39,556 bases of DNA from Candidatus Microbacterium stercoravium (lineage in GTDB: Bacteria > Actinomycetota > Actinomycetes > Actinomycetales > Microbacteriaceae). The notes under the pieces were generated by a model, which was not told the origin of the DNA, searched no databases, and was given only the letters and a program-made list of their open reading frames with translations. The stretch's first letter is position 1. Every line of letters starts with the position of its first letter. A program made the position numbers and the translations under genes. Shown one piece after another: positions 19,451-27,640 of the stretch. Location: assembly GCA_019117025.1 (NCBI GenBank), contig DXAM01000050.1:1-39556 (forward strand), written 5' to 3'.

Positions 19451-19475
19451 TACAACGTTGTAGGTAAACGTTGTA
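19451..19475 (-). promoter_or_regulatory. Tandem LacI-type operators over a promoter
   Basis: TACAACGTTGTA at 19451-19462 is a perfect 12-bp palindrome. GTAAACGTTGTA at 19464-19475 is an imperfect copy, 13 bp away centre to centre. On the minus strand a promoter TTTACA-N17-TGTAAA can be read across both, so a bound repressor would block it. The CG centre is typical of LacI-family sites. The probable regulator is the LacI gene at the end of this operon (12374-13375). Confidence 0.7.
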
Positions 19476-19490
19476 AATGCAAGTTATCCG

Positions 19491-19544
19491 CCGATCGCGC
19501 GCCGTGTCAACCCCCCGTTTCCCGGAGAGCCGGCGCGCGATCGG
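19491..19544 (-). terminator. Hairpin downstream of araA
   Basis: Perfect 13-bp arms CCGATCGCGCGCC and GGCGCGCGATCGG with a 28-nt loop, 10-63 bp past the araA stop. It separates the araBDA unit from the arabinoside operon promoter. There is no long T-run. Confidence 0.65.
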
Positions 19545-19553
19545 CGTGCGGTG

Positions 19554-21059
19554 TCAGAGACCTTCGGCGATGTGGTGGTAGACCTGGTTCCACTTCAGCT
19601 CGTTGCGGAAGCCGCCGAGCGTGGTCGACTCGTCGATCGCGAGCAGTTCGATGCCCGCCATCTCGGCGAAGTCGCGGTAGGTCTCGAGCGGCACGGACGT
19701 CGACATCACCGTGTGATGCGCAGCGCCGGCCGCCATCCAGCATGCCGCCGACGTCGGCAGATCCGGCTTCGGCTGCCACACGGCACGACCGACGGGCAGG
19801 TTCGGCAGCTCCGGCGGAGTGATGTTCTCGACGACGTTCGCCGTGAGGCGCAGACGCGTGCGGATGTCGCTCAGGGCGACCACGACCGCCGGGCCGGGGT
19901 CAGCGGTGAAGACGAGACGCACGGGGTCGGCCTTGCCGCCGATCCCGAGCGGGTGGATCTCCACGCGCGCCTTCGCGCTCGACAGCGACGGCGAGACCTC
20001 GAGCATGTGCGCGCCGAGGATCTTGCCATCGCCCGGCGTGAGGTCGTAGGTATAGTCCTCCATCAGGCTTGCGCCGCCCGCGCGTCCGGCCCCCATCACG
20101 GCCGACAGCCGCACGAGGATCGCGGTCTTCCAGTCGCCTTCGCCGCCGAAGCCGTATCCCTCGGCCATGAGCCGCTGAACCGCGATTCCGGGCAGCTGCT
20201 TCAGCGCGCCGAGATCCTCGAAGTTGTCGGTGAACGCCTTGAAGCCGCCCTCGTCGAGGAAGGTGCGCAGACCGACCTCGATCGCCGCCGCGTCGCGGAG
20301 CGATTCGTGGCGCTCGGCGCCGGGCAGCAGCTCGTCGGCGACCTCGTACTGCTCGAGGTAGTCGGCGATGACGGCATCGACCTGCGCGTCGGTCGCAGCT
20401 TCGACCTTCGCGGCGAGCTCGTTGACGCCCCAGGTGTTGACCTCGGTGCCGAGGCGCTGCTCGACCTCGGTCTTGTCGCCCTCGGTGACCGCGACGAAGC
20501 GCATGTTGTCGCCGAACCGTGCGACCTTGAGGCTCTTCGCCTCGGCGATGCCGGCGGCAGCGCGGATCCACGATTCGGTCTCGGAGACCACGCGCGGGTC
20601 GCTCGCGTGTCCGACGACGGTCTTGCGCGACGTGCCGAGGCGGGTCGCGATGTAGCCGAACTCGCGGTCGCCGTGCGCGGCCTGGTTCAGGTTCATGAAG
20701 TCGAAGTCGATGTCGCTCCACGGCAGCTCGACGTTCGCCTGCGTGTGCAGGTGCAGCAGCGGCTTGCGCAGCTCCTCGAGGCCCTTGATCCACATCTTCG
20801 CCGGGCTGAACGTGTGCATCCACACGATCACGCCGAGCACACTGTCATCGGCATTGGCGTCGAGCATCGCGCGACGGATCGACTCGGCGTCGGTGAGCAC
20901 CGGGCGCCAGACGATCGGCGCCGGCGTGCTCTCGTTCTCGTCGAGCAGTCGGGCGACGTCCTGCGACTGGTCGGCGACCTGCTGCAGCGTCTCCTCGCCG
21001 TACAGCCCCTGGCTGCCGGTGAGGAACCAGACCTGCTTGTCTGCGTATGGCTTGGTCAT
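19554..21059 (-). CDS. araA: L-arabinose isomerase
   Basis: Converts L-arabinose to L-ribulose using Mn2+. 501 residues, matching AraA (about 500). Signatures include [20 protein letters not shown] at the N-terminus, [32 protein letters not shown] and [14 protein letters not shown] with metal-site residues. Near the C-terminus, [19 protein letters not shown] is conserved. The ORF track extends to 21251; ATG at 21059 ([11 protein letters not shown]) has GAGGAG upstream and is the family start. It is last in araB-araD-araA, 19 bp after araD, and is followed by a strong hairpin. Confidence 0.97.
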   Translation of the reverse strand: MTKPYADKQVWFLTGSQGLYGEETLQQVADQSQDVARLLDENESTPAPIVWRPVLTDAESIRRAMLDANADDSVLGVIVWMHTFSPAKMWIKGLEELRKPLLHLHTQANVELPWSDIDFDFMNLNQAAHGDREFGYIATRLGTSRKTVVGHASDPRVVSETESWIRAAAGIAEAKSLKVARFGDNMRFVAVTEGDKTEVEQRLGTEVNTWGVNELAAKVEAATDAQVDAVIADYLEQYEVADELLPGAERHESLRDAAAIEVGLRTFLDEGGFKAFTDNFEDLGALKQLPGIAVQRLMAEGYGFGGEGDWKTAILVRLSAVMGAGRAGGASLMEDYTYDLTPGDGKILGAHMLEVSPSLSSAKARVEIHPLGIGGKADPVRLVFTADPGPAVVVALSDIRTRLRLTANVVENITPPELPNLPVGRAVWQPKPDLPTSAACWMAAGAAHHTVMSTSVPLETYRDFAEMAGIELLAIDESTTLGGFRNELKWNQVYHHIAEGL

Positions 21060-21078
21060 GTTGTGCACTCCTCGGGCC

Positions 21079-21777
21079 TTACTGGCCGTAGACGTTCTGG
21101 TAGCGGTCGTACAGCGAATCGATCTTGTCCTGCGGGATCGGCAGCGGATCGCCCAGCTGGCGAGAGATATGCACCGTTCGCGCGACTTCCTCGAGCAGGA
21201 CAGCCGTCTTGACGGCCGCCTTCGCGGACGCGCCGATCGTGAACGGTCCATGGTTCTGCATCAGCACGGCCGTCGAACGGTGGTTCGACAGCGTCTCGAC
21301 GATGCCCTGACCGATCGAGTCATCGCCGATCACGGCGAACGGGCCGATCGGAATCGGGCCGCCGAACTCGTCGCCCATCATGGTGAGCACGCACGGGATC
21401 TCCTCGCCGCGCGCAGCCCACGCGGTCGCGTAGGTCGAGTGGGTGTGCACAACGCCGAACACGTCGGGCATGTGCCGATAGACGTACGCATGCGCCGCCG
21501 TGTCGGACGACGGGTTGCGCTTGCCTTCGATGAGCACGCCATCGAGGTCGCAGACCACCATCGCGTCGGCGTCGAGCTCGTCGTAGCTCACACCCGAGGG
21601 CTTGATCACGAGCAGGTCGGGATGTCCGTCGACTCCCGGCACGCGCTCCGAGATGTTTCCGGCGGTCCACGCGACGAGGTCCCAGCGGGGCAGCTCGGCG
21701 TGCAGGTCGGCAACGCGTGCTCGCGCGGCGTCGATGCTCTCGCGCATCGCCTCGGGCACCTGTGTGATGGTGGTCAT
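21079..21777 (-). CDS. araD: L-ribulose-5-phosphate 4-epimerase
   Basis: Class II aldolase-fold enzyme that epimerises L-ribulose 5-phosphate to D-xylulose 5-phosphate with a divalent metal. 232 residues, normal size. Motifs are [20 protein letters not shown] (phosphate site), [14 protein letters not shown] with the metal-binding His pair, and [10 protein letters not shown] with a further metal His. The track start 21795 would overlap araB. ATG at 21777 has AAGGAG 6 nt upstream and lies 14 bp after the araB stop. It sits between araB and araA in one transcription unit. Confidence 0.96.
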   Translation of the reverse strand: MTTITQVPEAMRESIDAARARVADLHAELPRWDLVAWTAGNISERVPGVDGHPDLLVIKPSGVSYDELDADAMVVCDLDGVLIEGKRNPSSDTAAHAYVYRHMPDVFGVVHTHSTYATAWAARGEEIPCVLTMMGDEFGGPIPIGPFAVIGDDSIGQGIVETLSNHRSTAVLMQNHGPFTIGASAKAAVKTAVLLEEVARTVHISRQLGDPLPIPQDKIDSLYDRYQNVYGQ

Positions 21778-21791
21778 TCGGGCTCCTTCTG

Positions 21792-23417
21792 TCACTTCAT
21801 GGTGCGGGTCGCGGTGCGCTCGATCTCGAGGCCCGTCGACCAGCGGTCGAGGAATTCGGCGTATTCGGCGACGTCCGCCGGGTCGGGTGTGAGGGTCGTC
21901 GCCTGTTCGTCGGCGAAGACGTGCTGATCGAGCCAGTCCGACAGGGCGGGCTGATCCGTCTCAGCTGCGGCACGGGTGTATGCGGCGAGGATCGCCATCC
22001 CCCACGCGCCGCCCTCCCCCGCGGTCTCGCCGACCGTGACGGGCGCTCCGAGGGATTCGGCGAGCAGCCGCTGCGCCACGCCGGCGGTGCGGAAGATGCC
22101 GCCGTGTGCGCGGATCCCGTCGATCTCGACGCCCTCGTCGGCGAGCGTGCGCATCCCGAGGCTCAGCGTCGCGAACGACCCGCGCACCTGCGCGCGCATC
22201 AGCCCGTTGAGGCTGAGGCGCGACGACGGCGTGCGCGCGATGATCGGGCGTCCCTCGTCGAGGCCCGCGATCGGCTCGCCCGAGAGGTGGTTGTAGGCGA
22301 GCAGGCCGTCATCGGATCCGCGCTCCAGCGCGCCGGAGAGCAGAGCCGCGAACACGTCGTCGGCCGATGCATCGGCCCCGATCGCGGCCGCGAACTCGCG
22401 GAAGACGGCGGCCCACTCTCCGATCTCGCTCGCGCCGTTGTTGCAGTGCACCATCGCCACGGCATCTCCCGCCGGCGTGGTCACGAGGTCGATCTCCTCG
22501 TGTCGGTTCGCAAGCGGGCGCTCGAGCACGATCATGCTGAAGAAGCTCGTGCCGGCACTCACGTTCCCGGTGCGCGGGGTGACCGCGTTGGTCGCGACCA
22601 TGCCCGTTCCGGCGTCGCCCTCCGGCGGCGCGGCGACGGCGCCCGACCGGAGCGTGCCGGATCCGTCGAGCACGTGCGCACCCTGATCCGTGAGACGGCC
22701 CGCCGGCTCGCCGGCCCGCAGCACGCGCGGCAGGACATCGCTGAGTCGCAGGTGCGATGCGCCGGCCCGGCTCAGCAGCGCGTCGGCTGCGGCGAGGCGC
22801 GCCGCGTCGTAATCACCGGTCGCCGGGTCGATCGGGAACATGCCGGAGGCATCGCCGACGCCGAGCACCCGCTCGCCCGTGAGCAGTTCGTGGACGTATC
22901 CGGCGAGCGTCGTGATGCGCGCGATGTCGGCGACGTGCGCCTCGTCGTCGAGCGCCGCCTGGTGCAGGTGCGCGACCGACCAGCGCAGCGGGATGTTCAC
23001 GTCGAGCGCCTCGGAGAGCTCTGCGGCAGCACGCGTCGTGTTGACGTTCCGCCACGTGCGGAACGGCACGAGCAGCTCCCCCGATTCATCGAACGCGAGG
23101 TATCCGTGCATCATCGCCGAAACGCCGATTGCGCCGACGCTCTCGAGCGAGGTGCCGTACCGCTCGGCCACGTCGGCCGAGAGCTCGGCGAACGCACTCC
23201 GCAGCCCTGCATGCACCTCGTCGAGCGAGTAGCTCCAGAGTCCGTCGACGAGCGAGTTCTCCCAGCTGTGCCCGCCCGCGGCGAGCGTCTCGCCGTCGAG
23301 GGTCGTGAGGCACGCCTTGATGCGCGTCGATCCCAGCTCGATGCCGAGTGCCGTATGGCCGTCGAGGATCGCGCGCCGCACGTCCTCCGTATGTAGCTGC
23401 CCCATTGCGGGCTCCAT
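21792..23417 (-). CDS. araB: FGGY-family kinase, probable L-ribulokinase
   Basis: Phosphorylates L-ribulose, by context with araD and araA. 541 residues. The N-terminal actin-like fold has LGIELGSTRIKACLTTLDG, the FGGY phosphate-1 motif. The C-terminal half has RTGNVSAGTSFFSMIVLE, GGIFRTAGVAQRLLAESLG and GETAGEGGAWGMAILAAY, the adenosine-site Gly-rich run. Two starts are possible: ATG 23417, and ATG 23405 (MGQLHTEDV), which has GGAG 7 nt before it. The order araB-araD-araA is clear. A different FGGY sugar specificity, such as xylulose, cannot be excluded from sequence alone, so the symbol rests on context. The operator at 23454-23467 is just upstream. Confidence 0.88.
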   Translation of the reverse strand: MEPAMGQLHTEDVRRAILDGHTALGIELGSTRIKACLTTLDGETLAAGGHSWENSLVDGLWSYSLDEVHAGLRSAFAELSADVAERYGTSLESVGAIGVSAMMHGYLAFDESGELLVPFRTWRNVNTTRAAAELSEALDVNIPLRWSVAHLHQAALDDEAHVADIARITTLAGYVHELLTGERVLGVGDASGMFPIDPATGDYDAARLAAADALLSRAGASHLRLSDVLPRVLRAGEPAGRLTDQGAHVLDGSGTLRSGAVAAPPEGDAGTGMVATNAVTPRTGNVSAGTSFFSMIVLERPLANRHEEIDLVTTPAGDAVAMVHCNNGASEIGEWAAVFREFAAAIGADASADDVFAALLSGALERGSDDGLLAYNHLSGEPIAGLDEGRPIIARTPSSRLSLNGLMRAQVRGSFATLSLGMRTLADEGVEIDGIRAHGGIFRTAGVAQRLLAESLGAPVTVGETAGEGGAWGMAILAAYTRAAAETDQPALSDWLDQHVFADEQATTLTPDPADVAEYAEFLDRWSTGLEIERTATRTMK

Positions 23418-23453
23418 TCGTTGCTCGGGCCCGTCGTGCGGGCGGTTCTCATA

Positions 23454-23467
23454 TGTTAACGCTCACA
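23454..23467 (-). promoter_or_regulatory. Probable AraR operator upstream of araB
   Basis: TGTTAACGCTCACA is an imperfect palindrome with a central CG, like LacI-family sites. From memory, it resembles sites reported for LacI-type AraR in actinobacteria. It lies 37 bp upstream of the araB start and overlaps the stop codon (23463-23465) of the LacI-type regulator gene. Confidence 0.65.
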
Positions 23468-24518
23468 GATCGCGGAGCGAAACCCGTGCAGCATGCGCGG
23501 GCGGTGCCGTGCTTCCGCGCACGATCACCTCCGGGTCGATCATGCCCGCTTCCTGCCGCACACCGTCGTCCCACTGCGCGATGAGGGCGCGCACGGCCGC
23601 ATCGCCGAGCCGGTCGAACGGTTGGCGCACGGTCGTCAGCGCGGGCACGAAGTACCCGCTGCCGTCGACATCGTCGAATCCCACGACCGAGACATCGTCG
23701 GGCACGCGGATTCCGCTGTCCCAGAATGCACGGATCGCGCCCAGCGCGAGGTGATCGCTGGCCGCGAAGACCGCTGTGATCTCTCCGGCCTCGATCTGCG
23801 GCACGAGAGATCGGCCCGCACGATGCCCGTGCTCCGCGCCCCAGTCGTCGGCGTGCACGATGCGCACCTCGAGCCCGGCGCCGGCGGCCGCATCCGCGAA
23901 TCCGCGCGAGCGCTCGATCGCGTCGAACCAGCCCGCCGGCCCCTCGATGTGAACGGCGCGCTCGTGCCCGAGGGCCGCGAAATGGTGCGCGACCCGCGCC
24001 GATCCGGCGCTCTGATCGACCGCGACGTACACTGCCGCCGACCCATCGGGGGCATCCCTGCGCGCAGCCACGACCACGACGGGGATCTGCGGCGCGACCT
24101 CGTCGACGAGGCGCGCGACGTCGGCCGTGGGCGCGACGACGATGATGCCGTCGACGCCCTGATCGATGAGCCGATCGAGCACGCGAGGCGCGGCACCGGC
24201 ATCGCGCGGCGTCAGTGCGGCGAGGGAGACGAAGTGGTCGGCGACGCGTGCCGCCTGCTCGATCGCGAGCACCGTGCTCGCCGGTCCGTGGTGCGCCATC
24301 CCCGTGGCGACGATGCCGATCGTCGCACTGCGGCTTGTCACCAGGGTGCGTGCCGCCTGGTTGCGACGGTACCCGAGCGACCGGATCGCGTCCTGCACCC
24401 GCTCGCGCGTCGCATCCTTCACATAGGCGTGCCCGTTCAGCACGCGGGACACCGTCTGGTGAGACACGCCCGCCGCAGCGGCGACGTCGGCCATCGACGG
24501 GGGTCTCGTGATCGACAT
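23463..24518 (-). CDS. LacI-family regulator, probable AraR of araBDA
   Basis: 351 residues. The helix-turn-helix is MADVAAAAGVSHQTVSRVLNG (about 9-29). The hinge region is NQAARTLVTSRSATIGIV. The sensor domain has IIVVAPTADVARLVDEV, VPDDVSVVGFDDVDGSGYF and LTTVRQPFDRLGDAAV. The gene lies directly upstream of araB on the same strand with a 45-bp gap holding an operator. It is therefore the likely L-arabinose-responsive repressor of araBDA. It is distinct in sequence from the LacI gene at 12374. The upstream region faces a tRNA-Lys gene on the other strand. I left the symbol empty because the ligand is inferred. Confidence 0.88.
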   Translation of the reverse strand: MSITRPPSMADVAAAAGVSHQTVSRVLNGHAYVKDATRERVQDAIRSLGYRRNQAARTLVTSRSATIGIVATGMAHHGPASTVLAIEQAARVADHFVSLAALTPRDAGAAPRVLDRLIDQGVDGIIVVAPTADVARLVDEVAPQIPVVVVAARRDAPDGSAAVYVAVDQSAGSARVAHHFAALGHERAVHIEGPAGWFDAIERSRGFADAAAGAGLEVRIVHADDWGAEHGHRAGRSLVPQIEAGEITAVFAASDHLALGAIRAFWDSGIRVPDDVSVVGFDDVDGSGYFVPALTTVRQPFDRLGDAAVRALIAQWDDGVRQEAGMIDPEVIVRGSTAPPAHAARVSLRDL

Positions 24519-24576
24519 GCCCTCACCCTAACCCGGTGCTCAGCACGCTTTCAGACACGCCAGACTGCGCGCCCGA

Positions 24577-24606
24577 TTGGCGCGCGACGGCGGAAATCGG
24601 TAATGT
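24577..24606 (+). promoter_or_regulatory. Possible promoter of tRNA-Lys
   Basis: TTGGCG (24577-24582) and TAATGT (24601-24606) are 18 nt apart, about 41 nt upstream of the tRNA. The -35 overlaps an inverted repeat (GCGCGCC, 5-nt loop, GGCGCGC). Motif-based only. Confidence 0.4.
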
Positions 24607-24647
24607 AACTCTTCGTTCCCGGCGAGATATTTTCTCTCCGAGATCAT

Positions 24648-24720
24648 GCGCCTCTAGCTCAATCGGCAGAGCAATTGACTCTTAATCAATGGGTTCAGGG
24701 TTCAAGTCCCTGGGGGCGCA
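24648..24720 (+). tRNA. tRNA-Lys (anticodon CTT)
   Basis: 73 nt. The acceptor stem GCGCCTC pairs with GGGGCGC with one G-T pair, and the discriminator base is A. The D-arm contains AGCTCAATCGGCAGAGC. The anticodon stem-loop is TTGA-CTCTTAA-TCAA, giving anticodon CTT. The T-arm is CAGGG-TTCAAGT-CCCTG. CC follows the discriminator base but the terminal A is not encoded, so CCA must be completed enzymatically. Confidence 0.97.
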
Positions 24721-24726
24721 CCGATC

Positions 24727-24753
24727 AGCCCCGGCCTCGTGCCGGGGCTTCTT
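24727..24753 (+). terminator. Terminator of tRNA-Lys
   Basis: AGCCCCGGC and GCCGGGGCT form a perfect 9-bp stem with loop CTCGT, followed by TCTTC. It begins 7 nt after the tRNA. Confidence 0.85.
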
Positions 24754-24889
24754 CGTGCGTCCGAGCGCGGCCTCCGAGATCGGGGAAGCGCCTCTGTGAC
24801 GCGGTGTTGCGCCACACCCGGCGCATCGCGACGGCTGTCGATAAGCTCCCCAGTGCACCGCACTTCGCACATGCACCAGGAGACGACAC

Positions 24890-26611
24890 ATGAGAACAGT
24901 GAGACGAGGCTTCGCGCTCGCTTCGCTTGCCGTGGCCAGCACGCTGCTGCTCGGCAGCTGCGCCGCCACGGCCGAGGAGACCGCGGCCCCGGATGAGCCC
25001 GCCGACCTCAGCCAGCTGCAGGACGACTTCTACGAGGCGACGGATCCGTCGGCGAGCCCCGCGGCCGCGAACGAGCGCACCGACTCGTTCGTGTCGACGA
25101 TCTCGTCGGCGGGCGGTGTGTTCCTGCCGGGGTTCTATGACAACGGGTGGGACGGCAACGCCGTGGCGCCGATCTTCGCCTCGCTCGTCGTGACGGATGA
25201 CGCCGGCGAACCGATCGGCGACCTCGCAGAGGACTGGGAGGTGTCCGAAGACGGCCTCACCTACACGTTCCACCTGCGCGAGGGGCTCGTCTTCAGCGAC
25301 GGCTCGCCGCTCACGGCCGACGACGTCGCTTTCACCCTCACGCTGCTCAACGATCCCTCCTATGAGGGATCCGTCGACTTCACGAAGGTCGTCATCGCGG
25401 GAACCGACGACTACAAGAACGGCGACGCCGACGCGATCAGCGGGATCAGCGTGATCGACGATCAGACGATCGAGATCACGACCGAGAAGGTGAACCCCAA
25501 CGCGCTCACGCTGCTCGGCGGCCAGGTGCTGCCGGAGGAGTACTACGGCGCCGACTACGTCAAGGGCGACCTCGACTACCTGCGCGATCTGTACAGCAAG
25601 CCGATCGGCGCGGGCCCCTACGCGTTCGAGGAGTACGTCGAAGGCCAGGAGATCCGTTATACGGCCAACGAGAACTACTACGACGGCGAGCCGGCGATCG
25701 GCACCCTGATCTTCAAGATCCTCTCGAGCGATTCCACGCTGCAGAACTTCCAGAACGGCGATATCGATCAGGGCGGCTTCGGCAGCGACCCCGACACGCT
25801 CGAGGAGCTGCAGGGCCTCGGTTTCGCGAGCGTCCGCGCCCGGGTGATCCCCGACCTGGGCCAGATCTGGGTGAACAACGACAACGAGACGCTCGCCGAC
25901 ACCGAGATGCGACAGGCGCTCTACTACGGCCTCGACCGGCAGCAGATCGTCGACGCGAAGTACAAGGGGCTCGGACAGGTCGCGGATGTGTACGCGGCAC
26001 CGACCCAGTGGTCGTACACGAACGAGGGCGTCACGCAGTACCCGTACGACCCCGAGAAGGCCGAGGAGCTGCTCGACGGCCTCGGTTGGGAGGTCGGTTC
26101 CGACGGCATCCGCGAGAAGGACGGCGAGAAGCTCACGATCTCGTACATCACGACGACGCAGGACGATCCGGTCATCCCGGTCGCCAGCGCGACGTACAGC
26201 GAGATCGGCATCGATTTCGTGCCGGAGGTGCTCGACGGGAACACCGCCTTCGCGCGCTTCTACGACCACGACTACGACCTCGCCGGCTTCCGCACCAACG
26301 GACTCGTCGACCCCGACGACGCCGTCAACGAGTTCGCGTCCGAAGACCCGCACATCAACGTCACGGGCTACGAGAACGCCGACGTCACGAAGCTCGTCGA
26401 CGAGGGCATCTCGACCTTCGATCAGGACGAGCGTCAGGAGATCTACGCGGAGCTCTACCAGGCCCTCAGTGAGGATCCGCCCACGATCCTGCTCGACTAC
26501 CGCAAGTCGCTCTCGGGCTGGAACGCTCGCATCCAGGGCGGCGAGAACTTCACCACGGGCGGCGGCGACTCGTCGCTCGCCCTCGCGAAGCTCTCGATCG
26601 CCGACGACTGA
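24890..26611 (+). CDS. Family-5 solute-binding lipoprotein (peptide/oligosaccharide ABC importer)
   Basis: 573 residues. The lipoprotein signal is ALASLAVASTLLLGSC with lipobox LGSC at about residue 24. The SBP_bac_5 core has IFASLVVTDDAG, GDLAEDWEVSEDGLTYTFHL (the family hallmark), LVFSDGSPLTADDVAFTLTL, and later TEMRQALYYGLDRQQIVD. These proteins capture peptides, opines, nickel chelates or oligosaccharides outside the membrane. The ligand cannot be told here. AGGAGA lies before ATG at 24890. It is the first gene of a complete five-gene importer. A 14-bp hairpin follows its stop and probably lets it be made in excess over the permeases. Confidence 0.95.
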   Translation: MRTVRRGFALASLAVASTLLLGSCAATAEETAAPDEPADLSQLQDDFYEATDPSASPAAANERTDSFVSTISSAGGVFLPGFYDNGWDGNAVAPIFASLVVTDDAGEPIGDLAEDWEVSEDGLTYTFHLREGLVFSDGSPLTADDVAFTLTLLNDPSYEGSVDFTKVVIAGTDDYKNGDADAISGISVIDDQTIEITTEKVNPNALTLLGGQVLPEEYYGADYVKGDLDYLRDLYSKPIGAGPYAFEEYVEGQEIRYTANENYYDGEPAIGTLIFKILSSDSTLQNFQNGDIDQGGFGSDPDTLEELQGLGFASVRARVIPDLGQIWVNNDNETLADTEMRQALYYGLDRQQIVDAKYKGLGQVADVYAAPTQWSYTNEGVTQYPYDPEKAEELLDGLGWEVGSDGIREKDGEKLTISYITTTQDDPVIPVASATYSEIGIDFVPEVLDGNTAFARFYDHDYDLAGFRTNGLVDPDDAVNEFASEDPHINVTGYENADVTKLVDEGISTFDQDERQEIYAELYQALSEDPPTILLDYRKSLSGWNARIQGGENFTTGGGDSSLALAKLSIADD

Positions 26612-26620
26612 CCCTTCTTC

Positions 26621-26652
26621 GCCGCGCCGCCCGGTCCGCCGGGCGGCGCGGC
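26621..26652 (+). terminator. Strong hairpin between binding-protein and permease genes
   Basis: GCCGCGCCGCCCGG and CCGGGCGGCGCGGC form a perfect 14-bp stem with a 4-nt loop and no T-run. It starts 9 bp after the binding-protein stop. More likely an mRNA-stabilising or partial-termination hairpin than a full terminator, because the operon continues. Confidence 0.65.
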
Positions 26653-26665
26653 CGTGATCTCTCCT

Positions 26666-27640
26666 ATGTCCAGATTCCTGCTCCGTCGCCTCGGCATCAT
26701 GCTGCTGCTGCTCGTCGGCGTCTCCCTCATCGTCTTCGCTCTGTTCGCCCTCATGCCGGGCGATTATTACTCGTCGAACCGACAGCTCACCCCCGCCCGC
26801 CTGGCCGAGCTGCGCGAACTGCGCGGACTCGACCAGCCCGTGATGCTGCGCTATCTCACCTGGCTCGGCAACGCCGTACAGGGCGATTTCGGCTTCTCGC
26901 TCGTCTACAACCGCCCCGTGACGGAGGTCATCGCGCCGCTCATCTGGAACTCGTTCCTCGTCGCGTTCGCGTCGTTCGTGCTGACCTGGATCATCGCGTC
27001 CGTCACGGGCGTGCTCGCCGCGACGAAGCAGTATTCCTGGTTCGACCGCTTCGTGACGGTCATGCTGTTCGCCTCGCTGTCGATCCCGTCGTTCTTCCTC
27101 GGGCTGCTGCTCATCAAGTTCTTCGCCGTCGATCTGCAGTGGCTCCCGGCCGGCAGCATGCTCGATACCGCGAGCACGTCGACCGGCATCTCGCGCGTGC
27201 TCGAGATCGCGCGGCACATGGTGCTGCCGGTCGCGATCCTCACCTTCCTCGGTGCCGGGTCGCTCACGAGATACTTCCGCTCCGGCATGCTCGAGCAGCT
27301 GCGCGCCGACTTCGTCCGCACCGCGCGCGCCAAGGGACTCTCGGAGCGGGCGGTCGTGTTCTCGCACGCGCTCCGCAACGCCCTGCTGCCGGCGATCACG
27401 CTGCTCGCCTTCGAGCTGCCGGCGCTCTTCTCCGGGGCGATCATCACCGAGCAGATCTTCAACTGGCCGGGGATCGGCCGCATTCAGCTCGAGTCGGTGC
27501 AGACGCGCGACTACGACGTCGTCATGACGATCACGATCTTCCTCGCCGTGCTCACGATCGTCGGCAGCTTCCTCGCCGACATCCTGTATGCGCTCGCGGA
27601 TCCGCGCGTGCGCCTCGTGAACAGGACCCGCGCCTCATGA
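26666..27640 (+). CDS. ABC importer permease, DppB type
   Basis: 324 residues with six helices. The N-terminus FLLRRLGIMLLLLVGVSLIVF is the usual DppB/OppB start, followed by the LRGLDQPVMLRYLTWLGNAV segment. The ATPase-docking loop is VRTARAKGLSERAVVFSHALR. The C-terminal ITEQIFNWPGIGRI is conserved. The track uses GTG at 26654. I prefer ATG at 26666 (MSRFLLRR) because GTG 26654 would start just at the base of the hairpin. Neither has a strong ribosome-binding site. It overlaps the next permease by ATGA. Confidence 0.92.
   Translation: MSRFLLRRLGIMLLLLVGVSLIVFALFALMPGDYYSSNRQLTPARLAELRELRGLDQPVMLRYLTWLGNAVQGDFGFSLVYNRPVTEVIAPLIWNSFLVAFASFVLTWIIASVTGVLAATKQYSWFDRFVTVMLFASLSIPSFFLGLLLIKFFAVDLQWLPAGSMLDTASTSTGISRVLEIARHMVLPVAILTFLGAGSLTRYFRSGMLEQLRADFVRTARAKGLSERAVVFSHALRNALLPAITLLAFELPALFSGAIITEQIFNWPGIGRIQLESVQTRDYDVVMTITIFLAVLTIVGSFLADILYALADPRVRLVNRTRAS

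Noticed and set aside
24725-27367. 880-aa minus-strand ORF
   Set aside because: It is antisense to a clear binding lipoprotein and permease, and its composition (Arg/Glu/Asp/Val/His-rich, no domain) is typical of a GC-rich shadow frame.
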